Positions 1-9,152 are shown, numbered from the stretch's first letter. The stretch is DNA of 64,000 nt from Betaproteobacteria bacterium (GCA_012026885.1 VEPL01000019.1:1-64000); one strand, 5' to 3'. A program made the numbers and translations. Notes: a model not told the origin generated them from the sequence alone.

Positions 1-146
1 ATGACCGGGGGGGGCCGGCCGACGACCACGCCGACACCGACATCGACGCCGGGTCCGACGTAGGCCGGTGGCCCGGGAACGACGGCGCAGGCGGAGAGTC
101 CGCTGGCTGCGATCAGGGCGAGGGCGGTTGTACGGAGTCGGGACAT
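1..146 (-). CDS. Small lipoprotein, C-terminus cut by window edge
   Basis: The 48 visible codons begin with an ATG whose first base is 146. They encode a short signal peptide ending in a lipobox (Leu-Ser-Ala-Cys, Cys at residue 20), followed by a Pro/Gly/Val-rich stretch (PPAYVGPGVDVGVGVVVGRP). This is typical of small outer-membrane or periplasmic lipoproteins of unknown function that continue into Tyr/Trp/Pro-rich tails. The rest of the gene lies outside the window. A run of eight C residues on the coding strand lies near the cut. Nothing in the visible part indicates a specific function. Confidence 0.6.
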   Translation of the reverse strand, partial: MSRLRTTALALIAASGLSACAVVPGPPAYVGPGVDVGVGVVVGRPPPV

Positions 147-258
147 GATGTTCTCGTGTGTGCAGGACATGAGCGAACAACGTTCATCCTGCCGCAACGA
201 CCGACCACATTCAGTAAGCAAGTGTTTCGGGATGTAAGCGCCCGGCCCAGCCTTGCAC

Positions 259-1602
259 TTAAGGCGTGCGGGCGCGGTCGAGGTCGGCCGGATTCTTCTC
301 GTCGACGTAGATCGCCGTTGCCGCCGGACGGCTGCTGGCGAAACAGGCGACCTCGACGTTCGCGAGCGGCTGGCCCTTGTGCAGGACGTCCACCGCGCAG
401 CGCCCGTAGATGCTCTCGATGGTCGCCAGCAGGTTGCGCGCATAGGGCGTCTCGAGGCGGCCGTCGAGGATCAGGTTGGCGAGCAGCACGCCGTCCGCCT
501 TGAGCACGCGGCGCGCGCCCTCCCAGAACTCGCGGGTGACCAGGTGGCTGGGGATCGAGGTGTGCGAACTGTAAACATCGACGACCACCGCGTCGAAGCG
601 GCGCTCGGTGGTCGCGACGAAGCGGCGGGCATCGTCGGCGATGAATTCCCCGCGCGCCGGCTCGCGCAGGAAGTGCTGTTCGGCGATGCCCTTGATGGCC
701 GGATCGATGTCGACATAGGTATAGCGGTTTTCCGGCTCGCGGTGCGAGAGGGTGAATCCGCCGGCGCCGAGTACCAGGATGTCGCGGTGGCGGAAGCGCA
801 GGTCATCGAGCAGGACCCGGCGCAGGTGCGTGATGTAGCGCGTGTAGTTGGGCGGCTCCGAATCGTCGATCAGCGACGCAGTCGACTTGTTGACCCAGAA
901 GGCGCGCGGCTCGACCTGGCCTGGCAGGCCGCTCGGGCCGACGATGTACTCGGCGTAGGCGGTGTCGGCGGTTACCTCGTGCTTCAGGTTGGCCGCGATG
1001 GCGATGGCTGCGGTCCCCAGCGAAAATACGGCCATTTTCACCTGCCGGCCGGCGAGCAGCAGGGTGCCGGCGACGAGGCCGAGGGTGCAGGCGAGCACCG
1101 CGGCCGAAACGCCAAGCCATTGCATGACGACCAGCGACAGCGTCAGCGAACCAAGGAAGGAGCCGAGCGTCGACCAGTACAGCGCCTGCCCGCTCGCCTC
1201 GCCATGGCGCGCGTGTCCGAACAGGTTCGTGAGGATGGGCACGGTCTGCCCGAGCAGCCAGGCGATGGGGCAGAGGATGCCGGCCACGAAGGCGAACCAG
1301 GCGACCGGTGCCGGCTGCAGGTGGGCGAACAGCCAGTCGACGCTGACCCCGGCCAGGCCGACCCCGGCGAGTGCCGCCGCGGTCAGGAAATTGCGCGCGA
1401 CCACCGGCCGGAAATCCGCCGCAACCCGCGCGCCCGAGGCATAGCCGAGCGCCAGCGCCAGCAGGAAGAAGCCGATGGTCGGCGCCGTGACGACGATGGA
1501 ACTGCCGACGTGCGGCACCAGCCGGCGCAGCGCGACGATCTCGGCGCCGAGCGAGCAGAAACCCTCGATGAAGACGATGGTGTAGAGCAGGGCGCGCGAC
1601 AT
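259..1602 (-). CDS. Membrane-anchored spermidine synthase-like protein
   Basis: This 447-residue protein has an N-terminal half of about seven hydrophobic segments (residues 1-200) and a C-terminal Rossmann-type half resembling polyamine aminopropyltransferases. The C-terminal half shows a glycine-rich nucleotide loop (ILVLGAGGFTLS, about residue 280), an acidic strand end (YTYVDIDPAI) and a DDAR motif as in spermidine synthases. Such 'fused MFS/spermidine synthase' proteins are widespread, and their substrate is mostly unproven. The stop lies 112 bp from the lipoprotein start, and rarD lies 9 bp upstream on the same strand, so the two are probably co-transcribed. The fold assignment is strong; the reaction is inferred. 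Confidence 0.8.
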   Translation of the reverse strand: MSRALLYTIVFIEGFCSLGAEIVALRRLVPHVGSSIVVTAPTIGFFLLALALGYASGARVAADFRPVVARNFLTAAALAGVGLAGVSVDWLFAHLQPAPVAWFAFVAGILCPIAWLLGQTVPILTNLFGHARHGEASGQALYWSTLGSFLGSLTLSLVVMQWLGVSAAVLACTLGLVAGTLLLAGRQVKMAVFSLGTAAIAIAANLKHEVTADTAYAEYIVGPSGLPGQVEPRAFWVNKSTASLIDDSEPPNYTRYITHLRRVLLDDLRFRHRDILVLGAGGFTLSHREPENRYTYVDIDPAIKGIAEQHFLREPARGEFIADDARRFVATTERRFDAVVVDVYSSHTSIPSHLVTREFWEGARRVLKADGVLLANLILDGRLETPYARNLLATIESIYGRCAVDVLHKGQPLANVEVACFASSRPAATAIYVDEKNPADLDRARTP

Positions 1603-1611
1603 GGAGCGCGA

Positions 1612-2502
1612 CTATACCCCCGGACGCCGCACCTTGCGCCACAGGCTGAAGCTGAAGACTGCCAGCCCTGCCCAGATCAGCGCGAAGCTGACGAGGCGCA
1701 CCGGCTGCAGCGGCTCTCCGAAGATCCAGATGGCGGTGGCGAACTGCAGCGTCGGGTTGATGTACATGAGCATCCCGACGGTGGCGAGGTCGAGGCGCTG
1801 GGTCGCCGCGGCGAAGGCCATCAGCGGCAGGGCCGTGAGCACCCCGGCGCCGGCCAGCAGTGCCACGGTCGACCAGCCGCCGGAGCCGAAAACCGCGTGC
1901 CCGGACTGGCCCATCCATAGTGCGTAGAGCAGGCAGACCGGCAGCATCGCCAGCGTCTCCAGCCACAGCCCGGAAATCGCGTCGACCGGCACCTGCTTGC
2001 GCACCAGGCCGTAGGAGCCGAAGGTGGCGGCGAGGAAGAGCGATACCCAGGGCAGGCTGCCCAGCGCGACGATTTCGTTGGCGAGCGCGGCCAGCGCCAG
2101 GGCGACCGACAACCATTCCAGACGGTTGAGCCGTTCCTTGAGCACGAGCAGGGCGAGGAGGATGTTGACCAGCGGCGTCAGGAAGTAGCCGAGGCTGGAG
2201 GCGACCACCTGCCCGTTGGCGACCGCCCACAGGAAAACCAGCCAGTTGCTGCCCACGAGCAGGGCGGCGAGCGCCAGCATCGCCAGCTGGCGCGGCACGC
2301 GGAACACCGCGACGACACGTCCCCACTGCCGGCGCACCGTCAGTAGCAGGCCGACGAAAACGCAGGCCCAGGCGGCACGGTTGCTGAGGATGTCCATCGG
2401 CGGGACATCCGCGAGCTGGCGGAAGTAGAGCGGAAAGAAGCCCCAGATGCCGTAGGCGAGGAGGCCGAAGCCGATGCCGGCGAGGCGGGGGTTGGCGTGC
2501 AT
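1612..2502 (-). CDS. rarD: RarD-type EamA/DMT family permease
   Basis: This 296-residue polytopic inner-membrane protein has ten predicted hydrophobic helices in two EamA repeats. The N-terminus (GIGFGLLAYGIWGFFPLYF) and the segment around SNRAAWACVFVG are characteristic of the RarD branch of the drug/metabolite transporter superfamily, historically named for chloramphenicol sensitivity. The natural substrate is not established for the family. The length matches family members. It ends 9 bp before the spermidine-synthase-like gene on the same strand. The promoter should lie in the 124-bp gap shared with the divergent small gene at 2627. Confidence 0.88.
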   Translation of the reverse strand: MHANPRLAGIGFGLLAYGIWGFFPLYFRQLADVPPMDILSNRAAWACVFVGLLLTVRRQWGRVVAVFRVPRQLAMLALAALLVGSNWLVFLWAVANGQVVASSLGYFLTPLVNILLALLVLKERLNRLEWLSVALALAALANEIVALGSLPWVSLFLAATFGSYGLVRKQVPVDAISGLWLETLAMLPVCLLYALWMGQSGHAVFGSGGWSTVALLAGAGVLTALPLMAFAAATQRLDLATVGMLMYINPTLQFATAIWIFGEPLQPVRLVSFALIWAGLAVFSFSLWRKVRRPGV

Positions 2503-2626
2503 TCGCGCATCTTGCCACAGCGGCCTGGGCGGGACGCTTGGGGAAACCCGCAGTGGCGGGAAGCCGCCGGTTGGACGGGCAGCGTCGAGGCCGCTATCCT
2601 GAGCGCCTTTTCAGCGAGGGGATGGC

Positions 2627-2941
2627 ATGGGCCAGGCGAAACAGCGCGGGTCGCGCGAGCAGCGCATCGCACAGGCGCAGGAACGGATCGAGGCGACGCG
2701 TCCGGAAAAACTGGTCTGCAACGGCTGCGGCGCCGACGTGACGACCATCCATCCGGTCAGTACGCGGGGCCTCGCCGGTATCGAGGCGATCTGGGTCGGC
2801 CAGTGCGACTGCGGCCAGACGACTTTTGCCGCATCCGGCGAGCCGAGCGCGGTGCAGGCATTCTTCGACGCGCTCGGCAGCGACACTGAACTGACGCTGG
2901 GCAGCCAGCGCCAGGACGGCAGCGGGCACGAGACCGCCTAG
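2627..2941 (+). CDS. Small hypothetical protein with Cys pairs
   Basis: This 104-residue soluble protein starts with MGQAKQRGSREQRIAQAQ, a basic, helix-forming N-terminus found at the head of several uncharacterised proteobacterial proteins. Cys-x2-Cys (CNGC) and Cys-x-Cys (CDC) pairs about 50 residues apart could form a zinc ribbon. A GAGGGG ribosome-binding site sits 6 bases before the ATG, which supports the chosen start. It is divergent from rarD and is followed 35 bp later by the cold-shock/DUF1294 gene. I do not recognise a function; the metal-binding idea rests only on the Cys spacing. Confidence 0.7.
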   Translation: MGQAKQRGSREQRIAQAQERIEATRPEKLVCNGCGADVTTIHPVSTRGLAGIEAIWVGQCDCGQTTFAASGEPSAVQAFFDALGSDTELTLGSQRQDGSGHETA

Positions 2942-2976
2942 TTCAGATGTCGGCAATGGCGGCAGGAAACAGGGCT

Positions 2977-3591
2977 ATGGACATCGAAGGGGTCTTGAAA
3001 TCCTGGAATGACGAGCGGGGTTTCGGCTTTATCGAACCGGTACTCGGCGGTGACGAGGTCTTTGTGCACATCAAGGCCTTTGTCGAGCGCGGTGGGCGTC
3101 CACAGGTCGGACAGAAGTTGGTTTTTCGGATCGAGGTTGGCCCAAAGGGCAAGAAGCGGGCAATCTCGGTCAGGCCTGTGCGGAGCGTTACAAAACGGGG
3201 CGCGGCGCGCAACGATTCGCCGGCCAGTTGGGGGACCGCTACCTATTTTGTGATTCTCGCATTTGTCCCAGTCTTGCTCGGCGTCTCCATGATGTGGAGG
3301 AAACCCGGTTGGCTGGTTGGCTACTACCTGCTGCTCAGCGCAGTCTGCTACTGGATGTACCGTGCGGACAAAAATGCTGCGGCCAGCGGAGACTGGAGAG
3401 TACCGGAGGCCACCCTGCTGATGCTGGGAGCAGTCGGTGGCTGGCCTGGAGCAATCGTTGCGCAGCAGCGTTTGCGGCACAAGTCGAACAAGGTGGCGTT
3501 TCGGGCCAGCTTTTGGGTGACCGTCGCGGCGAACGTATCGGGATTACTCATCCTGAGTTGGCTGCCGTCCATCGCCACCCTGCGCCTCTAG
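2977..3591 (+). CDS. Cold-shock domain plus DUF1294 membrane protein
   Basis: The first 65 residues form a cold-shock (CSD) nucleic-acid-binding domain: GVLKSWNDERGFGFIEP carries the RNP1-like aromatic motif, and DEVFVHIKAF the RNP2-like motif. A basic linker follows, then a DUF1294 domain with about four membrane helices. The CSD-DUF1294 fusion is common in proteobacteria and its role is unknown; it may tether RNA or single-stranded DNA at the inner membrane. An in-frame ATG exists at 2947, but the ATG at 2977 immediately precedes the domain and has an AGGAAACAGGG sequence upstream, so I prefer it. The product is 204 residues. Confidence 0.82.
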   Translation: MDIEGVLKSWNDERGFGFIEPVLGGDEVFVHIKAFVERGGRPQVGQKLVFRIEVGPKGKKRAISVRPVRSVTKRGAARNDSPASWGTATYFVILAFVPVLLGVSMMWRKPGWLVGYYLLLSAVCYWMYRADKNAAASGDWRVPEATLLMLGAVGGWPGAIVAQQRLRHKSNKVAFRASFWVTVAANVSGLLILSWLPSIATLRL

Positions 3592-3604
3592 GCGAAGAGA
3601 CGGC

Positions 3605-4204
3605 CTAGCGGCTGCCGCGAGGCGCGCTTGGCGTTTTATAGAGGTCGACCGGCTTGGCAGCCGGGCTCGGGCGATCCGGCGCGACGGTTTCCGGCAGCGG
3701 TCGGGGCACCGGGCGGGGCGGGCGCGGATAGGCGGGATAGGCCGGGTAGTAGGTGCCGCCGTAGTAGGACGGCGCCGGCGCCGTGTAGACCGGGTCGATG
3801 CGGCCGTTGGCGACACAGCCGGTCTCCAGCGCCCCGCGGCGGTCCTTGTCCAGGTTCATGCGGTTTAGGGTGTCCAGGCAGTCCTGGATCGCCTCGGGCG
3901 TCGGGCCGCCGGCAGCCCGGCGCTGTTGCTCGCGCGCCTTGCGCTCCTCGGCCTCGTCGGCGCGCCGGTCGGCTTCAAGCTTGTCGGCCTGCCGGCGCTG
4001 GCGCTCGGCATCGCGCTCGGCCTTGGCGCGCACGTCGTCCGGGATGATCTCTTCGTCGACTTCCTTCAGCGTGCGGGCACCGCCCGCACAGGGTTCGCTG
4101 GAAATCTGCGTACTGCCGTCCGGCTGGCGGCACTTGTAGGCCTGCCCCCAGGCGGGCAGGGAGAGTGCGAGAACGGCGAGGAGGAATATCGGCGGCGGAC
4201 GCAT
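3605..4204 (-). CDS. DUF4124 domain secreted protein
   Basis: This 199-residue protein has a signal peptide (cleavage near residue 21, after ALSLPAWGQA). The DUF4124 core follows (YKCRQPDGSTQISSEPC), with the two conserved cysteines that probably form a disulfide. A long charged helix rich in Arg, Glu and Ala spans about residues 60-100. The tail is rich in Pro and Tyr. DUF4124 proteins are periplasmic and uncharacterised. The gene lies 55 bp downstream of cysN on the same strand and converges with the cold-shock gene 13 bp away. No terminator is obvious in either gap. Confidence 0.8.
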   Translation of the reverse strand: MRPPPIFLLAVLALSLPAWGQAYKCRQPDGSTQISSEPCAGGARTLKEVDEEIIPDDVRAKAERDAERQRRQADKLEADRRADEAEERKAREQQRRAAGGPTPEAIQDCLDTLNRMNLDKDRRGALETGCVANGRIDPVYTAPAPSYYGGTYYPAYPAYPRPPRPVPRPLPETVAPDRPSPAAKPVDLYKTPSAPRGSR

Positions 4205-4259
4205 AGTTGCTTTATAGCCTAAACGGCCGCCCCCGTCCCGCGGTTGACGCGCGTTGCCC

Positions 4260-5546
4260 CTAAAGGATCATCCCGGCGCCGACCGTGTTGTTGTTGCTTT
4301 CGTCGATGACGATGAAGGCACCGGTGGCACGGTTGTCGGCGTAAGGGTCGACGAACAGCGGCTGGGCCAGCTTGAAGGCGACTTCGGCGATGTCGTTCAT
4401 CGCCAGCTTCTCGGCCGGGACGTTCTCCAGTGTGTTGACGTCGAGGCGGTGGTCGATGCCGGTCAGCTTGGCCTTGCTGTCGCGCGTGGTGTGGCGGATC
4501 AGGTACGTGCGGGCGCGGTCGAGCGGGGTCTCGGAGAGCCAGCAGAGGTTGGCGCGGATTTCCTTGACGGCGGGCGGCACTTCAGCGCTCTTGACGATCA
4601 TGTCGCCGCGCGAGGTGTCGATCTCGTCGGCCAGCAGCAGGGTGACCGACTGCTCGGTGACCGCCTCGGCGATATCGGCGCCGCCGATCTGGATGGCTTT
4701 TACGGTCGACGCCAATCCGGAGGGCAAAACCGTGACGGCATCGCCGACCTTGATGCTGCCCGATTCGACACGGCCCAAGAAGCCGCGGTAGTCGTGGAGG
4801 TCGGGGTTGGCCGAATCCTGCGGGCGACAGACGAACTGCACCGGGAAGCGGAACTTCTCGGCGTGCTCGGTATGGGCGCCGGGGGTGGCTTCGAGGATGT
4901 CGATCAGGGTCGGCCCGTCGTACCAGCCGAGGTTGTCGCCGCGGTCGACGATCATGTCGCCGTTCAGGGCCGAGAGCGGGATGAAGCGGATGTCCTCGAT
5001 GCCGACCTTGGCGGCGAAGGCGAGATAGTCGGCCTTGATCTTCTCGTAGGTTTCCTGCGCGTAGTCAACGAGGTCCATCTTGTTGATGGCGACGACCAGG
5101 TGCGGGATGCCGACCAGCGACGCCAGCTTGGAATGGCGGCGGGTCTGGGTCAGCACACCCTTGCGCGCATCGATCAGGATGATGGCGAGGTTGGCGGTCG
5201 AGGCCGCGGTGACCATGTTGCGCGTGTACTGCTCGTGTCCCGGCGCGTCGGCGATGATGTACTTGCGCGTGCCGGTGGAGAAGTAGCGGTAGGCGACGTC
5301 GATGGTGATGCCCTGTTCGCGCTCGGCCTGCAGGCCGTCGGTCAGGAGCGACAGGTCGACTGCGCCCATGCCGCGCTTCTGCGAGGTCTTCTCGATCGCG
5401 TGCAGCGTGTCGGCGAGGATGGTCTTGGTGTCGTAGAGGAGCCGCCCGATCAGCGTGCTCTTGCCGTCGTCGACGCTGCCGCAGGTCAGGAAGCGCAGCA
5501 GGCCGCGATCTTCGACCAGATGTTCGATCTTTTCCGGGGCGCTCAT
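4260..5546 (-). CDS. cysN: Sulfate adenylyltransferase subunit 1 (CysN GTPase)
   Basis: CysN is the GTPase subunit of ATP sulfurylase. GTP hydrolysis drives formation of adenosine 5'-phosphosulfate from sulfate and ATP in the cytoplasm. All GTPase motifs are visible: the P-loop GSVDDGKST (about residues 23-31), the switch segment GITIDVAYRYF, DAPGH, and NKMD. At 428 residues it matches stand-alone CysN and lacks a fused APS kinase (CysC). That fits the APS-reductase-type CysH in this window, which does not need PAPS. The start overlaps the cysD stop by one base (TGATG), so the two are translationally coupled. Confidence 0.96.
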   Translation of the reverse strand: MSAPEKIEHLVEDRGLLRFLTCGSVDDGKSTLIGRLLYDTKTILADTLHAIEKTSQKRGMGAVDLSLLTDGLQAEREQGITIDVAYRYFSTGTRKYIIADAPGHEQYTRNMVTAASTANLAIILIDARKGVLTQTRRHSKLASLVGIPHLVVAINKMDLVDYAQETYEKIKADYLAFAAKVGIEDIRFIPLSALNGDMIVDRGDNLGWYDGPTLIDILEATPGAHTEHAEKFRFPVQFVCRPQDSANPDLHDYRGFLGRVESGSIKVGDAVTVLPSGLASTVKAIQIGGADIAEAVTEQSVTLLLADEIDTSRGDMIVKSAEVPPAVKEIRANLCWLSETPLDRARTYLIRHTTRDSKAKLTGIDHRLDVNTLENVPAEKLAMNDIAEVAFKLAQPLFVDPYADNRATGAFIVIDESNNNTVGAGMIL

Positions 5547-6496
5547 CAGAAATAACCCTCTTTCTTGCGTTGCTCCATCGAGGCTTCGCTCGTCTGGTCG
5601 TCGAGGCGCGTGGCGCCGCGCTCGGTGATGGTCGTCGTGGCGGTCTCGATGACGATCTTGGCGACCGTGTCGGCGTCCGACTCGACCGGCGCCGTGCAGG
5701 AAATGTCGCCGACCGTGCGGAAGCGGACCTGGCGCTCGACGATCTGCTCGCCCGCCCTGGGCAGGTTGGTCAGTTCGCCCGAGGCGAGTGGCACGTTGAT
5801 CGGCACGATGGCGCCCTGGCGGATGACGACCGGTCGCTGGTGGGCGAAGTAGATCGACGGCAGTTCGAGGTTCTCGCGCTCGATGTATTGCCAGACGTCC
5901 ATTTCGGTCCAGTTCGAGATCGGGAAGGCGCGGATGTTCTCGCCCTTGTGGCTGCGGGCGTTGTAGAGGTTCCACAGTTCCGGGCGCTGGTTCTTCGGGT
6001 CCCACTGGCCGAACTCGTCGCGGAAGCTCATGATGCGTTCCTTGGCGCGGGCCTTTTCCTCGTCGCGGCGGGCGCCGCCGATACAGCAGTCGAAACCGAA
6101 TTCTTCGATGGCTTCGAGCAAGGTTACCGACTGGTGCTTGTTGCGCGACTCGCCTTCGTGCTTGAGGACGACCGTGCCGCGCTTCATCGAGTCTTCAACC
6201 GAGCGGACGATCAGGCGCTCGCCCAGCTCGGTGGCACGCTTGTCGCGGAACTGGACGACCTCCTGGTAGTTGTGGCCGGTGTCGATGTGCATCAGCGGGA
6301 AGGGGAACTTGCCCGGGCGGAACGCCTTCTCGGCGATACGCAGCATGCAGATCGAATCCTTGCCGCCCGAGAATAGCAGCACCGGATTGGCGCACTGGCC
6401 GGCCACCTCGCGCATGATGTGGATGGCTTCGGCTTCGAGCCAGTCGAGGTGGGAGAGGGTGGCCCGGGATGCGAGGCCCTGGAGGGTGGATGTCAT
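5546..6496 (-). CDS. cysD: Sulfate adenylyltransferase subunit 2 (CysD)
   Basis: CysD is the catalytic subunit of ATP sulfurylase, an N-type ATP pyrophosphatase. The PP-loop SGGKDS is at about residues 43-48. The Arg/Asp-rich GGARRDEEKARAKER segment and the NLYNAR region are characteristic of the family. The length of 316 residues is slightly above the usual 300. It forms a heterodimer with CysN, whose gene follows with a one-base overlap. The upstream 225-bp region is AT-rich compared with its surroundings and is shared with the divergent SulP transporter gene, which suggests common sulfur-responsive control, possibly by CysB. Confidence 0.96.
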   Translation of the reverse strand: MTSTLQGLASRATLSHLDWLEAEAIHIMREVAGQCANPVLLFSGGKDSICMLRIAEKAFRPGKFPFPLMHIDTGHNYQEVVQFRDKRATELGERLIVRSVEDSMKRGTVVLKHEGESRNKHQSVTLLEAIEEFGFDCCIGGARRDEEKARAKERIMSFRDEFGQWDPKNQRPELWNLYNARSHKGENIRAFPISNWTEMDVWQYIERENLELPSIYFAHQRPVVIRQGAIVPINVPLASGELTNLPRAGEQIVERQVRFRTVGDISCTAPVESDADTVAKIVIETATTTITERGATRLDDQTSEASMEQRKKEGYF

Positions 6497-6532
6497 TGCG
6501 GAGGGATCAGCCGTAAGGATCGTATGGCCCGC

Positions 6533-6538
6533 ATTCTA
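6533..6538 (-). promoter_or_regulatory. Candidate -10 element for cysDN
   Basis: On the minus strand the sequence reads TAGAAT, 37 bases before the cysD ATG. It lies just downstream of an unusually AT-rich stretch (about 6540-6605) of the kind CysB binds. No clear -35 box is present, which would fit an activator-dependent promoter. The site was assigned by eye only. Confidence 0.35.
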
Positions 6539-6685
6539 GCAAGGGCTTAATAGTGTTTTAAGAACAAGTCTCTATCGAATTATTCCGAAAACGCATATAA
6601 CGCTGCAGAAAATGGCCAATTCTTCGGGTCGACCGCGGCCATGGCTGGCAGCGCTGACCGCGTACCCTGGATCCGGTCCCCTCTC

Positions 6686-6691
6686 TATAAT
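6686..6691 (+). promoter_or_regulatory. Consensus -10 box for the SulP gene
   Basis: A perfect TATAAT lies 31 bases before the SulP start codon, and a GAAGGGAA ribosome-binding site lies between them. The sequence 17 bases upstream (around TACCCT) is a poor -35 match. The -10 assignment is good; whether the promoter is regulated is unknown. Confidence 0.5.
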
Positions 6692-6721
6692 GCGGACACC
6701 GACCGAAGGGAATCGCCACGC

Positions 6722-9070
6722 ATGTCAGTGCCAGACACAGCCGGTCCGAGCCGTGCCCGCGGCCACCTGTTCCGGCAGTGGTTTCCGAATCTCGTCGACC
6801 CCGTACCGGGACGCCAGCCATGGGCCGATCTCAAGGGCGCGCTGGCCGGCGCGCTGGCTTCCATCCCCCTGACCATCGCCTATGGCCTGATCATCGGCAG
6901 TGCGCTGGGGGGGCAGGCGACCGGGGTCGGCGTTCTCGTGGCGCTTTACGGCTCGGTCGTGGTCGGCTTGGCGGCCGTGCTGCTGGGGGGATGCCCGCTG
7001 ATCGTCGCGGGGCCGCGCGCGGCGACCCTGCTGGTGTTCGCGGCGCTGATCGCGCAGCTGGCGCATTCGGAAGCGCTGGCGCAGGTGCCCGACCCCAAGG
7101 CTGCAGCCCTGGCCCTGGCCTGTGCGACCGTCCTTGGCTCGGGGATCATTCAGCTGGCGTTCGGGGCATTGCGTCTCGGCCGGTTCGCCGAATACGTTCC
7201 CCTGCCGGTCGTCGCCGGCTTCGTCAATGCCTCGGCCCTGCTGATCATCCTCAGCCAGGTCTGGTCGGCGACCGGCATGGCACCGCAGAAGTCGGTTCTG
7301 GCCTTCGTCGATCACCTGCCCGACATCAAGCCGCTCGCCCTGCTGCTCTCGCTCGGCACGGCCGCCCTGGTGTTGCTGCTGCCGCGCGTCACGACGAAGG
7401 TGCCGGCCGCGCTCTTCGGATTCGTCGCCGGCACGGCGGCCTATCACGTGCTCGCCTTCCTCGGCTACGGGCGGGCGGCGGGGGGGACGCGGCCGCCGCC
7501 ACCCGCTGATTTTGCGCCCGGACTTGTCGACGGCTCGCTGCTCGACCTGCTGGGCGGTCCCGAAAGCGATGAACTGATCCGGCCGATGCTGGCAGCGGCA
7601 GCGACCATGGCGCTGCTGTCTACCCTCGATACCCTGCTGACCACCGCCGCCACCGATGCGGCGACCCTGCGCCGCTCGAACGGGGGGCGGCAATTGATGG
7701 CCGAAGGCCTGGGCAACGCGCTGGCCGGCATGTTCGGACTGGCGCCGGGGTCGGCCAGCCTCGTGCGCACGCAGGCCGCGTTGCGCGGCGGCATGGTCAG
7801 TGCCCTCGGTCCGCTGCTCGTCGCCTTGTTCACGCTCGCGGTGGCGGTCGCGCTGGGTCCGCTGATCGGGGTGCTGTCGCAGGCCGTCATGGCGGGCCTG
7901 CTGATTGCCCTCGCCATCAACCTCTTCGACAAATGGACGCTGGCCCGCATCCGGCACCTGCTGGAACGCCGCAAGGATGCCGTGGCGACGACACATGAAC
8001 TGCTGGTGGTCGCGGTCGTGGTCGCTACCGCTCTGCTCGCCAACCTGGCGACGGCGGTTGGCATCGGCATCGTCCTGACGCTCTTGTCCTTCGTCTCCCA
8101 CATGGCGCGCAGTCCGGTCCGCCGCAGCTATCGCGCGACCGACCTGCTGCCGCGCATTCACGGCGACCACAAGCGGCGCCGGTTCATTACCCGGCATGGC
8201 CACCGGATCGCCCTGCTCGAACTGGAGGGGCCGCTGTTCTTCGGAACGGCCGCCGATCTCGAGGCCGCTGTCCGCAAGCTGATGGACAAGGGCATCGTTC
8301 ACGTCGTGCTCGACCTGCGCCGCATGAACCACATCGACGCCACCGGCGCCCGCGCCTTGGAGAACATCAATCACCGGCTTTCCGCGAAGGGCGGCCTGCT
8401 GGTGTTCAGCCACGTTTACCGCGAGCGGCGCGGGCAGCGGGGCGCGGCCGGCGGAAGCGACGACCGGCGCCGGCATCAGGCGGCGCCCCGCATGAACTGG
8501 ATCCGGCTCGCCGACCTGGGAACGATCGGGTCGATTGGCGAGAGCCGATTTTTCGACGATACCGACAGCGCGGTGGAGGCCTGCGAGAGTCATTGCGAAT
8601 CCATGCTCGAGCCGGAACGCACGGATGCGGGCGCCGGTCAGGAGTCATCCATGCCGCACAGCCTGCGCGGCGCGCTGCGTCGACAACTGCGCCGTTACTG
8701 CCGGCGGATGACGTATCAGGCCGGAGACCAGGTCTTTCACCAGGGGGCGCAGCCGGATGGCGCCTATTTCCTGGCGCGCGGCCGCGTGGATGTACTGATC
8801 GACCTGCATGGCACCGAGCGCAAGCTGAGAATCCAGTCGCTGACTTCCGGGGCGATCTTCGGTGAACTGGGACTGATCGATGCAAGGCCGCGCTCCGCGA
8901 GCATCGTCGCGACGGAGCCGACGACCTGCTACTGGATGGACGCCACCGGCTTCGAGCGGTTGCGGCAGGAGCAGCCGGCCGCCACGGTCAGCCTGATCTC
9001 CGACATCGCGCTGATTTTTGCCGAGCGCCTGCGCGCCAATGCCGCGATGTTGGCCGAGATGGAGAAGTAG
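6722..9070 (+). CDS. SulP anion transporter with STAS and cNMP-binding domains
   Basis: This 782-residue inner-membrane protein has three parts. Residues about 25-470 form the SulP/SLC26 transport core. Residues about 490-620 form a STAS domain (LDLRRMNHIDATGARALE). Residues about 643-775 form a cyclic-nucleotide-binding domain. The phosphate-binding cassette of the last domain looks canonical: FGELGLIDARPRSAS keeps the Glu and Arg that contact cyclic nucleotide. SulP proteins carry sulfate, bicarbonate or dicarboxylates. Divergence from cysDN suggests sulfate, but this is inference. The ATG at 6722 follows GAAGGGAA; an in-frame ATG at 6641 lies upstream of the -10 box and is rejected. Confidence 0.88.
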   Translation: MSVPDTAGPSRARGHLFRQWFPNLVDPVPGRQPWADLKGALAGALASIPLTIAYGLIIGSALGGQATGVGVLVALYGSVVVGLAAVLLGGCPLIVAGPRAATLLVFAALIAQLAHSEALAQVPDPKAAALALACATVLGSGIIQLAFGALRLGRFAEYVPLPVVAGFVNASALLIILSQVWSATGMAPQKSVLAFVDHLPDIKPLALLLSLGTAALVLLLPRVTTKVPAALFGFVAGTAAYHVLAFLGYGRAAGGTRPPPPADFAPGLVDGSLLDLLGGPESDELIRPMLAAAATMALLSTLDTLLTTAATDAATLRRSNGGRQLMAEGLGNALAGMFGLAPGSASLVRTQAALRGGMVSALGPLLVALFTLAVAVALGPLIGVLSQAVMAGLLIALAINLFDKWTLARIRHLLERRKDAVATTHELLVVAVVVATALLANLATAVGIGIVLTLLSFVSHMARSPVRRSYRATDLLPRIHGDHKRRRFITRHGHRIALLELEGPLFFGTAADLEAAVRKLMDKGIVHVVLDLRRMNHIDATGARALENINHRLSAKGGLLVFSHVYRERRGQRGAAGGSDDRRRHQAAPRMNWIRLADLGTIGSIGESRFFDDTDSAVEACESHCESMLEPERTDAGAGQESSMPHSLRGALRRQLRRYCRRMTYQAGDQVFHQGAQPDGAYFLARGRVDVLIDLHGTERKLRIQSLTSGAIFGELGLIDARPRSASIVATEPTTCYWMDATGFERLRQEQPAATVSLISDIALIFAERLRANAAMLAEMEK

Positions 9071-9152
9071 CGCGGCACGCTGCTGCCGATGGCAGCGCCG
9101 CACTGGCCGCCGCATTGGTCTATGATGAAGGGATCACGGAGCGGGGGGTCGA

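Noticed and set aside
7..14. Run of eight G (plus strand) as a phase-variable tract in the lipoprotein gene
   Set aside because: Eight G in a high-GC genome is weak evidence, and the gene is cut by the window edge.
253..1920. Long plus-strand open frame of 555 codons
   Set aside because: It is antisense to the spermidine-synthase-like gene and rarD, has low-complexity Arg/Gly/Ala composition and no family motif; GC-rich codon bias opens it.
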